In this document: piece after piece, positions 11,557-22,699 of the stretch
Layout: every line of letters starts with the position of its first letter
Numbering within the stretch: position 1 is the stretch's first letter
Assembly: GCF_014905175.1 (NCBI RefSeq)
Contig: NC_057790.1
Coordinates: 11,062,469-11,126,468 of the forward strand
Source of the DNA: Aphidius gifuensis
Taxonomy: Eukaryota > Arthropoda > Insecta > Hymenoptera > Braconidae
DNA: 64,000 bases
Reading direction: 5' to 3'
Notes under the pieces: generated by a model
What the model was told of the DNA's origin: nothing
The model's input: the letters and a program-made list of their open reading frames with translations, nothing else
Databases searched by the model: none
Position numbers and translations under genes: made by a program

Positions 11557-13039
11557 ATCATTTGGTCAATTATAGGATAAAAGCCCAGCCTAAAACTGTA
11601 AATAATCAATTCAATAGTGCTTAAAATAAAGAAAAATTATCAACGAAATATGACACTACATATCATTGAATGAGAAAAAAATTGACAATATTTATGATAA
11701 ACTATACCTGAGTTAAAAGTAGTTCAAGATAGCCTGAACCCTGATCCAGGCTGGATCAGCATATCGTAGGGCTTTTTCTATTAAAGTAACTCTATTGAAT
11801 CCTGATCTCCGCTAGATCAGGCTAACCATATCATATCCTTAATAATCAAGTCCTGGATAGAACTGGCTTAATTCAGAACATATGAAGATATAAAAGCATC
11901 AAATTCATTTCTCTTTATTCTACAGATTGTCTGGTCAGGATAGCATTAAGCTATCTCTAACACATCCTCTATAGTAATAGCTGATCCAATCTGAATCAAC
12001 TTTATTCAACTTTAAAAAATTATTAGAGGAAAAAATGTTTATAACAAAAAAACTGTCAGGATATTCTGTTTCTTGCAACGTAGCTATGAATGTACCTCAA
12101 CTGGACTCCAACTCGGGACTGATCAATTTTGAGGCTCTACCCATGAAAACAAGCAAGACCGGTTGTTTATAGAAAAACATGACTTTTGCAAGCCTCATTT
12201 TTTAACTCAAAAAACGAACAGGACTCAAGTATAACAATGTAAGCCCCGAAAACGACTCAATCAACGTATTTACTATTTTAGCACGATTCAATCGAAAGAG
12301 GAAAGGGATAGCTTCTACTCCCGTAACGATTCTCGGTCTATAACAAACTCGCCAGGTTTGTCACAAGCTTCTCCCCATTAATTGACTGTGCATTCGGGCT
12401 TGATAAGATTCATTCATATAAAATATTTTATTTGAGGTTAAAAGTAAATAGAATTTTCAACTATACATTTTTAGATATTTTTGTCACATCAAAGCCAGAA
12501 TCATTATTCATTTTGTTTATATTTTTTGTTATTTTATGGAATATTGCTGAACTTACTATTAGCTCGTACCTCTTTACAACACAGATTCTTCAAGCTCTTG
12601 AGGATCATTTTCGTCTGTCAATTTAAAAAGATAAATCTTCCTATGATAAGCAAGCAGACAAAGGTCGTTATAATTTCATTCGAGAACTCTGTTGTTGCTA
12701 TCTATTTTCTACTCGTTGTGGTGTCTCACGTTCCAGCTATTCTACAACACTCACACACATACCATGCCATACCATGTTTTACGATCTCTATTTTCTTGGC
12801 TCTGGTAGTATGTGTTTTAGTACGATCTTTAATATCTTCTATGGCACTAAAAATACGAGACAACAAATTGACAGTCAAATCTTCTTCGTACACAGTATAA
12901 AATATTAAGTTTTCAGCTATAGTTATTATTTGATACAAATTATCACTTGATTAAAGCAACTTTCTACTGCTTTCCAATTCTATTAATTTAGGATCTATCA
13001 AGGGTTAACAGTGGTACTACTCTTTTACAAGCTTGTATT
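11557..13039. other. Intron sequence with no supportable gene
   Basis: Less AT-biased than its surroundings, with a short CTGATCCAGGCTGGATCAGC palindrome near 11740. Open frames on both strands at 12430-12940 overlap each other, lack splice signals and show no family motif; I do not call them. Confidence 0.5.
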
Positions 13040-15560
13040 TCCTATTCCTTGGTATACCAGAAACGGAGCCTAGCTTGGCACAGTTGAATTTTCAAATGGT
13101 TTAACGATCAAACTGTTGTTTGATTTTCTAGAACAGATTAAAGTTGTGAGAATTTTTTTTTCAAGCTTCACACAGGTTAAAATATCCAGGCTCGTATCAA
13201 GTATGTATTTACATCATCTGCATGAGATTTAATAGTCAGGTCTTGTACCAGTAAACACTTAACAACCTGAATGCAAGCACTTAAACAACCTTGAAAGCTC
13301 CAAGATTGGGTGACTATATTTACAGTCATTGCTACAAAACTTGAAAGTCATCTAGTAACAAGACTGTATCTTGATTTTTAGCGTGTTCACACGAGCCTCG
13401 TAATACAGCCTTGTTTCAAGCTGGTGCCATTGTTTCACCAATAATAATAAATATAATTGACTTATGCATATATTTAATCAAAAAAATTATAATAATAGAT
13501 AGATAAATTTAATATAAATTTCAAATAAAATTATTAGGCTTGACTATTGTGTGAGGCATTTTCTAGGAAAGTGTGTTTAGTCTCAATAGGAATTTATTTA
13601 TATAAAAAAATTTGTTGAGGACCACTTTTATCCATTCTCAAAATCATTTTAATAGTGATTGCTAGTTTTGTTTAATTATTATCGTTTAATAGAATTGTGT
13701 ATAATTAAAAATAACAATGTCAATTATTAAATTAACAATAATAAATTAACCATAATAATTTATTTATATTTTTTTAAATTATTTTGAAACTTGAGTCAAG
13801 CCGAGGCACAAGCCTTGGCACAAAGGTTGGAATACGAGTCTTAACACGAGGCTGAAAACCCGAAAATTTGGCACATTAAACACGCCCTCAAAATTGTAAA
13901 ATAGGCACATTTCAATCATAACGACCTTAACAATTGTAGCACAATATATACACACAATATATTGATATTTGTTAATCAATATTATGCCGATTATATTATA
14001 ATAATTTTATTCATACCTATTATTAATTTGTTTATATTTAAAATATATATCAGATGATTAAATTAAATATACTAATATCACATTTTGTAAATTTTTTATT
14101 ATCCTTGTATATCAGAAACGGAGGTTTTAACTTCATATATCGTATAATATTAGTATTTATATTCATAATTAAAATATTTTAAATATCAATACTATTGTGA
14201 ATAATTTTAATATTATCATCATTTATATATATTTAATAATTTTGTTTTTTAACTAGCCTCAGTCTTTGGATACTTATAATATTTTCAGGTTTAAGTAGAG
14301 TAATAAGCATTTCATCTGCATGAGCATTTAATCTTTTAGGTCGTTTGACTAAGGAGTAAACACTTAACAACCTGAATGCTTGAGCAAAAGCAACAGGAGT
14401 AGGGTGACTATTATTTCCACATGCAATACAAATAACTGAAAAACATCTCTAGAAAATTGATAATATCTTGTAGTAAAAAAAATCAAGTTTGATTTCTCAC
14501 TAAAAATTAAAATTTTTCAATTTGTATACCTCTTAAGCATCCCGGTTTAATATACATGTCATTATGTATGATAAATTATCACCTTCTAGGTCAAATAAAT
14601 ATTTATGCAAGTCTAATGTTGCCCTGATCGTGCCTCTAAGTCCTGTTAGAGTAGAATTAGTAATGGATTTGATAGTTTTCACATTCTTTTTTTTCATCAT
14701 CAGTAATATCTCCTAGCATAATTTTTTCCTAAACATTTAAATAATCTAAAAAATTTTCAAGTTCCTGTAAACCTAAAAAATATCAAAAAAGGATTTTAAG
14801 TTGCCTCTCCATTGATATCTTGGATTTGATGAATTTTTGTCTTTTAATACAGCAAAAATACTTTTTTTAAAACTAAATAAACTATCAAATGAACTGATAT
14901 ATTTATGAAGTGTTTGTCTTGAAGGTAGAGGTAATGTTTCGTTGTTTCTCAAGCAGTCATAAAGACTAGGTCCTTTTATTCTTAACAATAAAGTTGTTCT
15001 TAACAATCGGTTAACAACCAATAAATCCATTTTATATCATTTCTGATACCTTCACCAGTTTTTTATATCATATTTGATACCTTTACCAGTTTTTTTAGCT
15101 ATTTGAAGACATGTTCTCATCAGTGTTTTTTGGGACTCATTCAAATTGAAAATAGCATCTACTGCAGCTTGTAATCCAATACTCCCACATTCACGTCTCA
15201 ATTTATCAATATGTATTTCAATTTTCAAGTGAATCAATCTAAAAAGTACAGATTGTAAAAGTGTTAATAAGAAGTATCAAAAAAGATAATACTATAAAAA
15301 TCAACATCAATTATTATAATAATGTCAATAGCAACTTTTGTAATATTTACCTTTCGCTTACATCGTTTTACTTTTTGTTGCAAAGTTTTATTTTACAACA
15401 CGTTTCTTGTTGTAATAGTTAGAGGTTTTCTAAACTTCTGGAAATCTAGTTTTATAAGACAAGACATGCATCTTAAACTTGGTCGACCAATACCTTGTTT
15501 AATACGAGAAACAATACTTTCACAAATGGTATCAAAAACTAATCTAAAACGTAAACATAT
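13040..15560 (-). pseudogene. P-element-like (THAP9-type) transposase remnant
   Basis: P-element transposases are DNA cut-and-paste enzymes with a THAP finger, a coiled coil, a helix-turn-helix region and an RNase-H-like core. Minus-strand pieces appear in family order. A basic coiled-coil stretch (LQQKVKRCKRK) lies at about 15350-15390. The LNESQKTLMRTCLQIAK region lies at 15060-15240. The family signature RIKGPSLYDCLRNN..LPLPSRQTLHKYI lies at 14880-14990. STLTGLRGTIRATLDL..KYLF lies at 14580-14670, and FRLLSVYSLVK with NAHADEMLITLL at 14280-14400. A second diverged copy of this last block sits at about 13180-13330. The pieces are separated by stops and frameshifts, so the gene is dead. No terminal repeats were found. 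Confidence 0.7.
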
Positions 15561-15806
15561 AAAGATATAATAATAATTTATATTGTATTCAGTTAAAATA
15601 ATTTACCTTCCAGTATCTTTTAAAGTGTCATGAAGTTTCAAATTATACCCTACAATAAAATCGTATTAATTTGTTCAAATAGAATAAAATTTGTAATCCT
15701 ATTTATATTTATGAATAATCATTATACATAAATTAAGTGTAATTAAAACCACCAGTTACAAGTCATATTCTTTTTGAATTAACATCTGATTTTCACGAAT
15801 TTACAG

Positions 15807-16060
15807 GGCGCTTCTATTCTTGGTGCTGCTGTTGGTGGTACTAATCGCATTCCACCATACAATAAAGATCGTTGCTTCACTCTACTGGTCATAGATGATC
15901 AAAATACTGATTGGAGCAAATATTTCCGGGGCCGAAGACTTCATGGTGAATACGAAATACGAGTTGAACAAGCTGAATTTCGAGAGTTGTCACTGACTGC
16001 CTGTGAAAGTGGTGCAACAGTCTCTGTCGCAATTTTACGAAACGGAACCAAAGTTATCAG
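15807..16060 (+). CDS. Syn: Synapsin exon 2 (start of central domain C)
   Basis: The exon starts after TTTACAG and encodes GASILGAAVGG, then CFTLLVIDDQNTDWSKYF, GRRLHGEYEIRVEQAEFREL and a C-terminal piece with SGATVSVAILRNGTKV. This is the N-terminal half of the synapsin central domain, which forms an ATP-grasp-like fold and mediates dimerisation and vesicle or actin contact in the family. The donor is CAG|GTAATG at 16061, leaving two bases of an arginine codon that exon 3 completes. The 70-base intron and the phases agree on both sides. No disruption is seen. Confidence 0.96.
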
Positions 16061-16130
16061 GTAATGTTTTTGATAAATCGAGTATAACGAAATTTTACGT
16101 TGATATTAATATTACTTTCGAGTTTTGCAG

Positions 16131-16266
16131 ATCGTTTAAACCTGATTTCGTCTTGATCCGGCAAAATCTTTGTGATGCAAATGAAAACTACAAAAATCTT
16201 CTTCTAGGTTTCATGTATGGAAACATTCCCAGTGTCAATAATTTATCGGCTATTTACAACTTTCAG
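16131..16266 (+). CDS. Syn: Synapsin exon 3 (central domain C)
   Basis: The acceptor TTTTGCAG precedes 136 bases that complete the split arginine codon and encode SFKPDFVLIRQNLCDANENY, then LLLGFMYGNIPSVNNL and SAIYNFQ. These match the conserved synapsin core, which would next continue with the family's DKPWVF segment. The donor is CAG|GTACTT at 16267, in phase 0. I searched the plus strand of the rest of the window for the following exon and did not find it. Either intron 3 exceeds 47 kb, the exon fell into the nearby 100-N gap, or the scaffold is misjoined. Confidence 0.95.
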
Positions 16267-16744
16267 GTACTTATGACTCTATAACGTTTCAAAATAAATC
16301 TTGCTCGGTTATTATACAAAAAAACAACTTCTTCAATAAGATCCGTGAAAAATCTTCCTGCAGAAGTTTTTCAGACCGAAAGAAAATCTCCTAACCAAAC
16401 ATCACATGTTAAAAAAATCCACAAAAAATATTTTTCACAATGGAATCTCTCAACAATATTGTTATCAAATATAGTAGAATTATAAGTATCATTTGTTAAA
16501 AACATAGAATTACCATCTTTTTCAAATTATATTTATAAACATTAAAAAATAATTATAGTCGAATTCTAAGGCTGTTTGCTAACGGCATACTCGAATTAAT
16601 ATTTGTAGTTTAAGAACCCCGTATATTACAACACTAAATTTTATGCCCGTGAACTCAAAATTTCTGTTTTAGAAAAAAAAAAAATTATTTTGTCCCATCC
16701 TCGTGTATAAAATTTCTCAGCACTGACATTCATTACACTGAGAA
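16267..16744 (+). other. Start of synapsin intron 3
   Basis: Non-coding AT-rich sequence following the donor at 16267, up to the assembly gap. No repeat boundary was recognised. Confidence 0.6.
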
Positions 16745-16844
16745 NNNNNNNNNNNNNNNNNNNNNNNNNNNNNNNNNNNNNNNNNNNNNNNNNNNNNNNN
16801 NNNNNNNNNNNNNNNNNNNNNNNNNNNNNNNNNNNNNNNNNNNN
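16745..16844. other. Assembly gap (100 N)
   Basis: Exactly 100 unknown bases, the conventional length for a gap of unknown size. Sequence on its right is BEL/Pao protease coding; sequence on its left is not recognisably retroelement. The reverse transcriptase, RNase H and integrase of the BEL/Pao element, and possibly further sequence, may be hidden here. Confidence 0.99.
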
Positions 16845-17326
16845 TGAAAACATACTTGAAAAGACTCGTCTGATAATGGTATTTGACCAACTGACATTAA
16901 TGATAAGGTTGGTTCTGCCCCTATCAACATATCAATAGGCTGTGGCATATAAAATTTTGGGTCGGCTAATTTAATATTTTTAGGGATTTCTAGATTTTCA
17001 TCATGAAATAATTCAGGAGGTATTAACCCTGTAATTTCAGGTATCGTAAAAAATGTCAATGTTTGTGAATAATTATAAAAATGAGCATAGAAGGTTAGTT
17101 CTAAGCTATTTTTTGTAAAAGTAGCAGTGGCATTGATGCCATTAATAGGAATGGAACATTTTTTCATTACCAAATTCAGCTGAGATGCTAGTCTTTGAGT
17201 AATGAAGTTGGCTGTTGAGCAGGTGTCTAAAAGAGTTCGACAATTTATATAGTTTCCCGTCTTGTCTTTGACTTTCACTAAAGCACTTGGTAGCAGAGGA
17301 ACAGCTGTCTTTAGTGATCGAGTCAA
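16845..17326 (-). pseudogene. BEL/Pao retrotransposon protease region
   Basis: A minus-strand frame encodes a retropepsin-like segment: VKVKDKTGNYINCRTLLDTC..ANFIT, then SQLNLVMKK, and the BEL/Pao-type closing block IDMLIGAEPTLSL..GQIPL. In the family this aspartic protease processes the Gag-Pol polyprotein. The active-site triad reads L-D-T-C in place of the usual D-S/T-G, so the catalytic glycine position is altered. The frame runs into the N gap before any reverse transcriptase appears. It follows the Gag pieces at 17343-18644 in the right order, so the element runs right to left. Confidence 0.75.
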
Positions 17327-17342
17327 TAGACAGACATCCTGC

Positions 17343-18644
17343 TCAACGGGAGTTTCTAAGGCTAGTCACTCCGTCTTTTTTTCTTTGATTTTTGACCCAG
17401 TCTTTTTTTTTTGAGGAGTCAGGTACTTTTTCATGCAAGTAGATATTGTGTTTTTTATTACATATTCTGCAATTCTTTAAAAAACACTCTCCTCTGTGAC
17501 ATCGGAGACAGACTTCGCATAAGTTGGCCTTTTTTACGATTTCGCGTCTTTCAGGAATAGACATCTTTTTAAAAATCTCGCATTTATAAAGAAGATGCTG
17601 CTGGTCATTACAAAGAATGCAATTACTTGGGTTATTGCTTGCAAGTGTTGAGTGTGAAGCGTTATTATTTGAGGTATTGATTGCAAGTGTCGAGTGTGAA
17701 AGGTTATTATTATTATTCGGTTTTTTCACAAATTTGTTATTGAAACGTTTCTTTTTGCAGGGGTTTGTGTATTTTTGTTGTATCAATAACCTCAATTTCC
17801 TTTCTTTTAAATTGTGACAAACAAATTGCTTCGTTTGTCAAAAAATTAATAAAGGACTCAAGACTTGGAAAAGAGTCTCTTTCGAGAGTATTAATCCATT
17901 TTTTAGCTGTGGATCTATGTAGTTTGCTCTCTAATATAACGACAAGCATTTCCTGCCCGACCTCTACACTTAAAGTTTCAAGGCAAGAGTGTGAAGTCCA
18001 ATTGATCGACAGAGGAATTTAAACCTTCCGCAGATTCTCACTCTTGAGTCGGTAAATTGAGTATGGAGGATAAATGACGCGAAATTATTATTCTTTTAAC
18101 TTCAAAGGCTTGTTCTAGAGTGGCCCAGGCCTTTTCGTAACTTGAATCGGCGATAGGGTAGCGATTTTCTTTTTGGCCTCACTGACTATGGCCTCGTCGA
18201 GGGCAGAAATTTATCAATGTTGTCAAGTTCGGTATGGGCCTTAATTAAAGCTTGAAATGAATTTTTAAATGACAACCAATTTTCATAATTTCCGTTAAAA
18301 GTCGGAACCACTGTTTGTGGAAGTTTTAATTTTCGCTTAGGCTGTATGGGTTCGATTTGAGGAGGCGTTAGGGCGACCGGTTGCATGATTTTTTCTACTC
18401 TAGTAGCTAATATAAAATATTTATCTAAAAGATTTTCGAATTCGTTTTCATGATTGTTATCCGGTTCGGCTACAATCAAGTCATTATGTAACGATTCAAA
18501 TTCTTTGTATAATTCAGTGATTCGGTTCATACGCAAACGCATATTTGTCCGATCGACTGAATCGGTGTCTACTAAATTCTGAAGCATCGTTATCTGGGCC
18601 TTTAGCGTGGTCCTTTTTTGGACAATGGTCCTTACGGAAACCAT
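17343..18644 (-). pseudogene. BEL/Pao retrotransposon Gag, frameshifted
   Basis: Gag of this family packages the element RNA. The start at 18644 (MVSVRTIVQKRTTLK) leads through a helical region to VPTFNGNYENWLSFKNSFQA, the classic Pao Gag motif (DUF1759-type). The next stretch is spread over several frames: YEKAWATLEQAFEVKRIII at 18060-18150, then LVVILESKLHRSTAKKW at 17880-17945. Zinc knuckles follow at 17480-17640 (CILCNDQQHLLYKC and CEVCLRCHRGECFLKNC). At least four frame changes or stops break the ORF, so the copy is inactive. Confidence 0.8.
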
Positions 18645-18659
18645 GATTATTTTTTAATT

Positions 18660-20256
18660 AAACAATGAGACAGTTAACAGTCGATAAATCAATGCACTCA
18701 CCAAGCTTAATAGCTTGAATTTTTAATTTTAATTGTTATCAACAAATCTTTTAGCAAGTGAAATATATAAATGTGTCTAAATTTGTTTAATTGGATTTTT
18801 TTTGAAAATATTAAATTTGATATTTATAATAAAATGTAATTGTAATGATATCAATTTTAAAATTTGTAAAATTTTATTTTAAATCCTTTATTCGAATTTA
18901 AATTATTTTATTGATAAAAGAAGTGATTTTATTCATTCAAATTTATTCATATATTTCACCATTAATTTAAAAAATTTGTTATTTTATTTTATATATTATA
19001 ATCTCAAAATTTGATAAAATATTAATTATTATAAATAATTAATGAATTGTTTGAATATTTAATTCAATAAGTTTTATAAATTTATTAAGACTGATTGCAT
19101 TGAAGTTCGACGCTCAACTGTCAATTGTTTGGTTTATCGATTAATTTTAAGTCAATCGTGATTTGTTGGTATGTTTATTTAAATGTTTAAATAATTAACT
19201 ATACAATTCGTCAATTGTATTTTTAATTATTAATGGTATTTTGCAATTACGTAATTGCCTTTGTGTGGTTTTATTATTTATAAAATTATTCAATTAATTG
19301 TTTGATATTAAATTTAATTTATTTAATTTATTATTCAATCAATTGATTGAATGGTTTATTCAATGGCTTGAATAATATTTATTTTATTTATATAGCGCTT
19401 GGTTAATTGTTTAAGTTTATAAATTATTGCTAATTTATGATTTTTTTTATTATTTTATTATTTAAACTATTAATTGAATAATTTTGATTATTGTTATTAA
19501 TAACAATGGTAATTTATTGTGACTGCAATTATCAGAGATAATTTTCGGTCTATAATCATACAAATGATTATGGTATTTAGTTGTATTATTTAAATTTCAA
19601 TCATCTCAAACGGATATGTATAATAATTAAATGATTTAAATTTTATGGTATTGCACAATTATTCTAATCAGTAAAAAACAATTCAGTGACTTGCCGTTTG
19701 ATGAGTCCTTGGACCTGGATGGTTGCAATTCGGCGTCAGCACGTGGTTGAGTTTTTACTCGGCTTGTGTTGGGCGCGTTTGTTGCTCGTGTATATGTATA
19801 TACGTATATGTATATATATTTGAATATAATTGTTCAATTAGTTTCTATTGAACTATATATTATTATATAATTCTATACAAATATTAGAATTATTGTTAAT
19901 ATTTATTTTACACAAACACCGCACTATCACTTTGTAATGGGTTTATAATGAATACATTATATTTTTTAATTGTTAGTTTAATTATTATTTTTGCAAGAAT
20001 GTAATGCTGTCACTTTATATTTAATTAATTTATATTATTTAAATATAATTTTTCAAATTGTTTATAGTATAATAAAATATATACTTGTATGTGTATTTAT
20101 TATACGTGTGTAAGTTACACAAATGTACGAACTTGTCACTTGGTTAAATTAAATTAATTCACTTAATTTGTATATTTATTTATTGTTTTTTGATAAAATA
20201 TAACTATTTTATTTAATTTATTGAATCTAAATGTCCCTGGTTTCGGCACCAAAAAA
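18660..20256 (-). other. BEL/Pao untranslated leader with primer binding site
   Basis: About 1.57 kb of AT-rich non-coding sequence separates Gag from the LTR. Next to the LTR, minus-strand TGGTGCCGAAACCAGGG (20252 down to 20235) looks like a tRNA primer binding site, four bases inside the LTR end. The length and composition are unusual for a leader, and part may be inserted sequence. Confidence 0.6.
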
Positions 20257-20948
20257 TGTTGGATATATTGCCCGTTAAGGGATTTATATCTGGTCATGAA
20301 ATATAGGATATGTAATTTGAATAATTAGCACAATAATAATTTTTATATTTTTTATCGTTTAATTTTAATTTTAATTATTTTAAATTATTATTTAAATTTA
20401 TATTATTATTTAATTTGTTTATCAAAGTAGTTTAAATTTATTTATTAACTTGTGAATTTATTTAAGTTGATTTTTTGTAAGAGCAAGTGACAAGAGAGAG
20501 TTCCGTAGGCTACGGGATTGCGAATGCAACTGATGCTAGAAAAAAGGTCCAGGACGCTAACCAGCTTCTGGGCCTTAGTAATGAAAAATCTGGAAAATTC
20601 TAGAAGGCCAAACGACGCTTGTATAAGCGTCGCTTGGACCCGACAAAACTTCCAAAATGTTTTTACATATAATTTATTTAATTTCTCGAAAGATTGGGTG
20701 GTCTTCGAGGTCAGCGGCCTAATCCTCATTGTCCTCAAACTGCAACATTTTTCTAATGGCAAACGTTGTCAGTTTGAGGGATTAGTCGGCATCGGCTCGT
20801 GCCGTCTGAAGATTAGACCCGCTGACTCAATGTGTTATGTGTTTTACTTTTTATTTTACTTTACATTTTCAAACTTATTTTTTCTCAAATAAAATTTATC
20901 TTTTTCTTTCTCTCTCTCTTCTCGCTTACCTTTCTTTCCGACGGAACA
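20257..20948 (-). repeat. BEL/Pao long terminal repeat (5' LTR of the minus-strand element)
   Basis: The 692-bp block starts TGTTGG and ends GGAACA, matching the TGTT..AACA ends of LTRs, and abuts the primer binding site at 20235-20252. It is markedly less AT-rich in its middle (20480-20830) than its neighbours. It interrupts a TAGCTAAGGA palindromic repeat that resumes at 20949. The partner LTR on the far side of the coding region was not found. Confidence 0.75.
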
Positions 20949-21490
20949 GCTACTGCTTTTCCTTGTACATTTTTTATTTATTTTATAAATAAAATACATG
21001 TAAATTTATTTTTTTAAAATACAAATGTCCAAGGAGAAGCAGTAGCTAAGGAAAAGATGTAGCTAAGGAATTAATGTGACTAAGGAATTATTTCCTTGAC
21101 ATATAACTTATATATAAAATGAATAAAAAATGTCCAAGGAAAAGCAGTAGCTAAGGAAAAGATGTAGCTAAGGAATTGAGGTTGCCAAAAAATTATATTT
21201 CAAGGAAATAATTCCTTAGTCACATTAATTCCTTAGCTACATCTTCTCCTTAGCTACTGCTTTTCCTTGGACATTTGTATTTTTAAAAAATAAATTCACA
21301 TGTATTTTATTTATAAAATAAATAAAAAATGTCCAAGGAAAAGCAGTAGCTAAGGAAAAGATGTAGCTAAGGAATTGAGGTTGCCAAAAAATTATATTTC
21401 AAGGAAATAATTCCTTAGTCACATTAATTCCTTAGCTACATCTTTTCCTTAGCTACTGCTTTTCCTTGGACATTCGTATTTTTAAAAAAT
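20949..21490. repeat. Second TAGCTAAGGA palindromic array
   Basis: Three units alternate between ATGTCCAAGGAAAAGCAG, TAGCTAAGGAAAAGATGTAG, CTAAGGAATT and their reverse complements, separated by TTGCCAAAAAATTATATTTC or AT-rich centres. These are much more similar to each other than the units at 6510-7640, suggesting recent local duplication or conversion. The BEL/Pao LTR truncates the left unit. Confidence 0.8.
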
Positions 21491-22690
21491 AAATTTAAAC
21501 GACGTAAATCAAAAAGATCACTGAATAAATGTTTTTTTTTTCATGTTTTTTCGGTAAATTTTACAATAAATAAGATAAATTCTATTGAATTATTCTGGTG
21601 TTTCATTTTCTCGGAATAATCGGTATTTCTCTTAAAAAAAATGTAAAATTAACAATAAAATATTACAAAATTTATCTTTTTTTTAATGCAAACTTTACAT
21701 TTTTTCATATGAAATAAGTTTTCATTTAGAAATAATAAATCTTACAATTTAGTCAATGAAAATTTTATGGGATTTATCAGATAACGTAGAATCATTTTTT
21801 ATTTATGCAAAAATTACACAAAATTATGGTGTATTTCGCAGATGTCGGCCACGGTCCCAAATTTTACAATAATCTGTGTAAAAATCGCAGGATATTTTTC
21901 TCAGTGCAGCTGTACTAGTGTTGAGTTAACTATAAAAGAAAGTGGAGTTATCAGAAAAATACAGAAAAACAGAAATATAATTTACGTTTCCAAAAAAATT
22001 TATATGAAATACCCTGCAAATACCAAAAAATCTAATATCAAGCTCATCTAAAGACAAGCTGAAAAGTTAATCCAATAACAAGATATATGCAAAATAGTAA
22101 GATTGGTAATCATCAAATTGCATCTTTGCTGGAAAGTTTTCGTCTGAAAAACCTAATCTCGGAATTGTGAAGAAAACTGCGGCGTTAAAGTTTGTTTGTG
22201 TAATAAGGATAAAACGTGATCTTTTTTTATTTCGATTTTATTTTTCAAACACAGGCAGCTTTAATTCTCCTAAATTATTTATCATCGTTTGTTTGAATTT
22301 TTTATTTTTTTTTGGTAAATTGAATAAAAATTCAGTATATACAGTAGTACTAAGCTAACGTAAAGAACAACTTTAACGAGTTTGTTTTTTACAAAAATTA
22401 TATTTTTGATTTTGTATATTATTTCACTTCTTTTGTTTAAACATTCAGCTTAAAAGTAAAAATAATCAATCAATTCATAAATGATTGTATTACCAAAAAA
22501 AAAAAAAATAAAAAAATAATTTTAAAAATATAAGTGAAATAAAAGTATAAAAAATCCATTAGAAATTTATATAGTTCAGACTGATACCGATTTTAGTGGC
22601 AAGGCCGTTAATTTCTCATTACGAAGGCATCTTTTTAAAAAATTTATCAACAAACGGCGCACGCAGGTGTTTTACGCCATCTATCAATAG
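21491..22690. other. AT-rich stretch without a supportable gene
   Basis: TAAATTTTACA-type filler like that inside the 5977-8723 element occupies 21530-21850. Short open frames at 21842-22358 show no family motif and no splice signals. Nothing else is recognised. Confidence 0.5.
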
Positions 22691-22699
22691 TCACTTTAC

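Larger units (their letters stand above)
4203..15806 (+). other. Synapsin intron 1 (11.6 kb, filled with transposons)
   Basis: The intron runs from GTAATA at 4203 to the acceptor TTTACAG ending at 15806. It contains the TIR elements, tRNA-like sequences, Helitron-like repeat and P-like transposase remnant listed separately. Stretches 4210-5030 and 5240-5975 hold no gene that I can support. A 14-bp inverted repeat (AGTGTTCCGTAGGA at about 5561 against its complement at about 5936) marks a small foldback in the second stretch. Confidence 0.9.

Noticed and set aside
12432..12938. Overlapping hydrophobic plus-strand frames and a minus-strand frame
   Set aside because: Three frames on both strands cover the same bases; none has a recognisable receptor or transporter motif or exon boundaries.
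15322..15570. Plus-strand open frame of 82 residues
   Set aside because: It is antisense to the P-like transposase remnant, whose minus-strand reading gives a family-like coiled coil.
16003..16284. Single 93-residue frame across synapsin exons 2 and 3
   Set aside because: It reads through the 70-base intron; splicing at 16061-16130 gives the conserved synapsin sequence instead.
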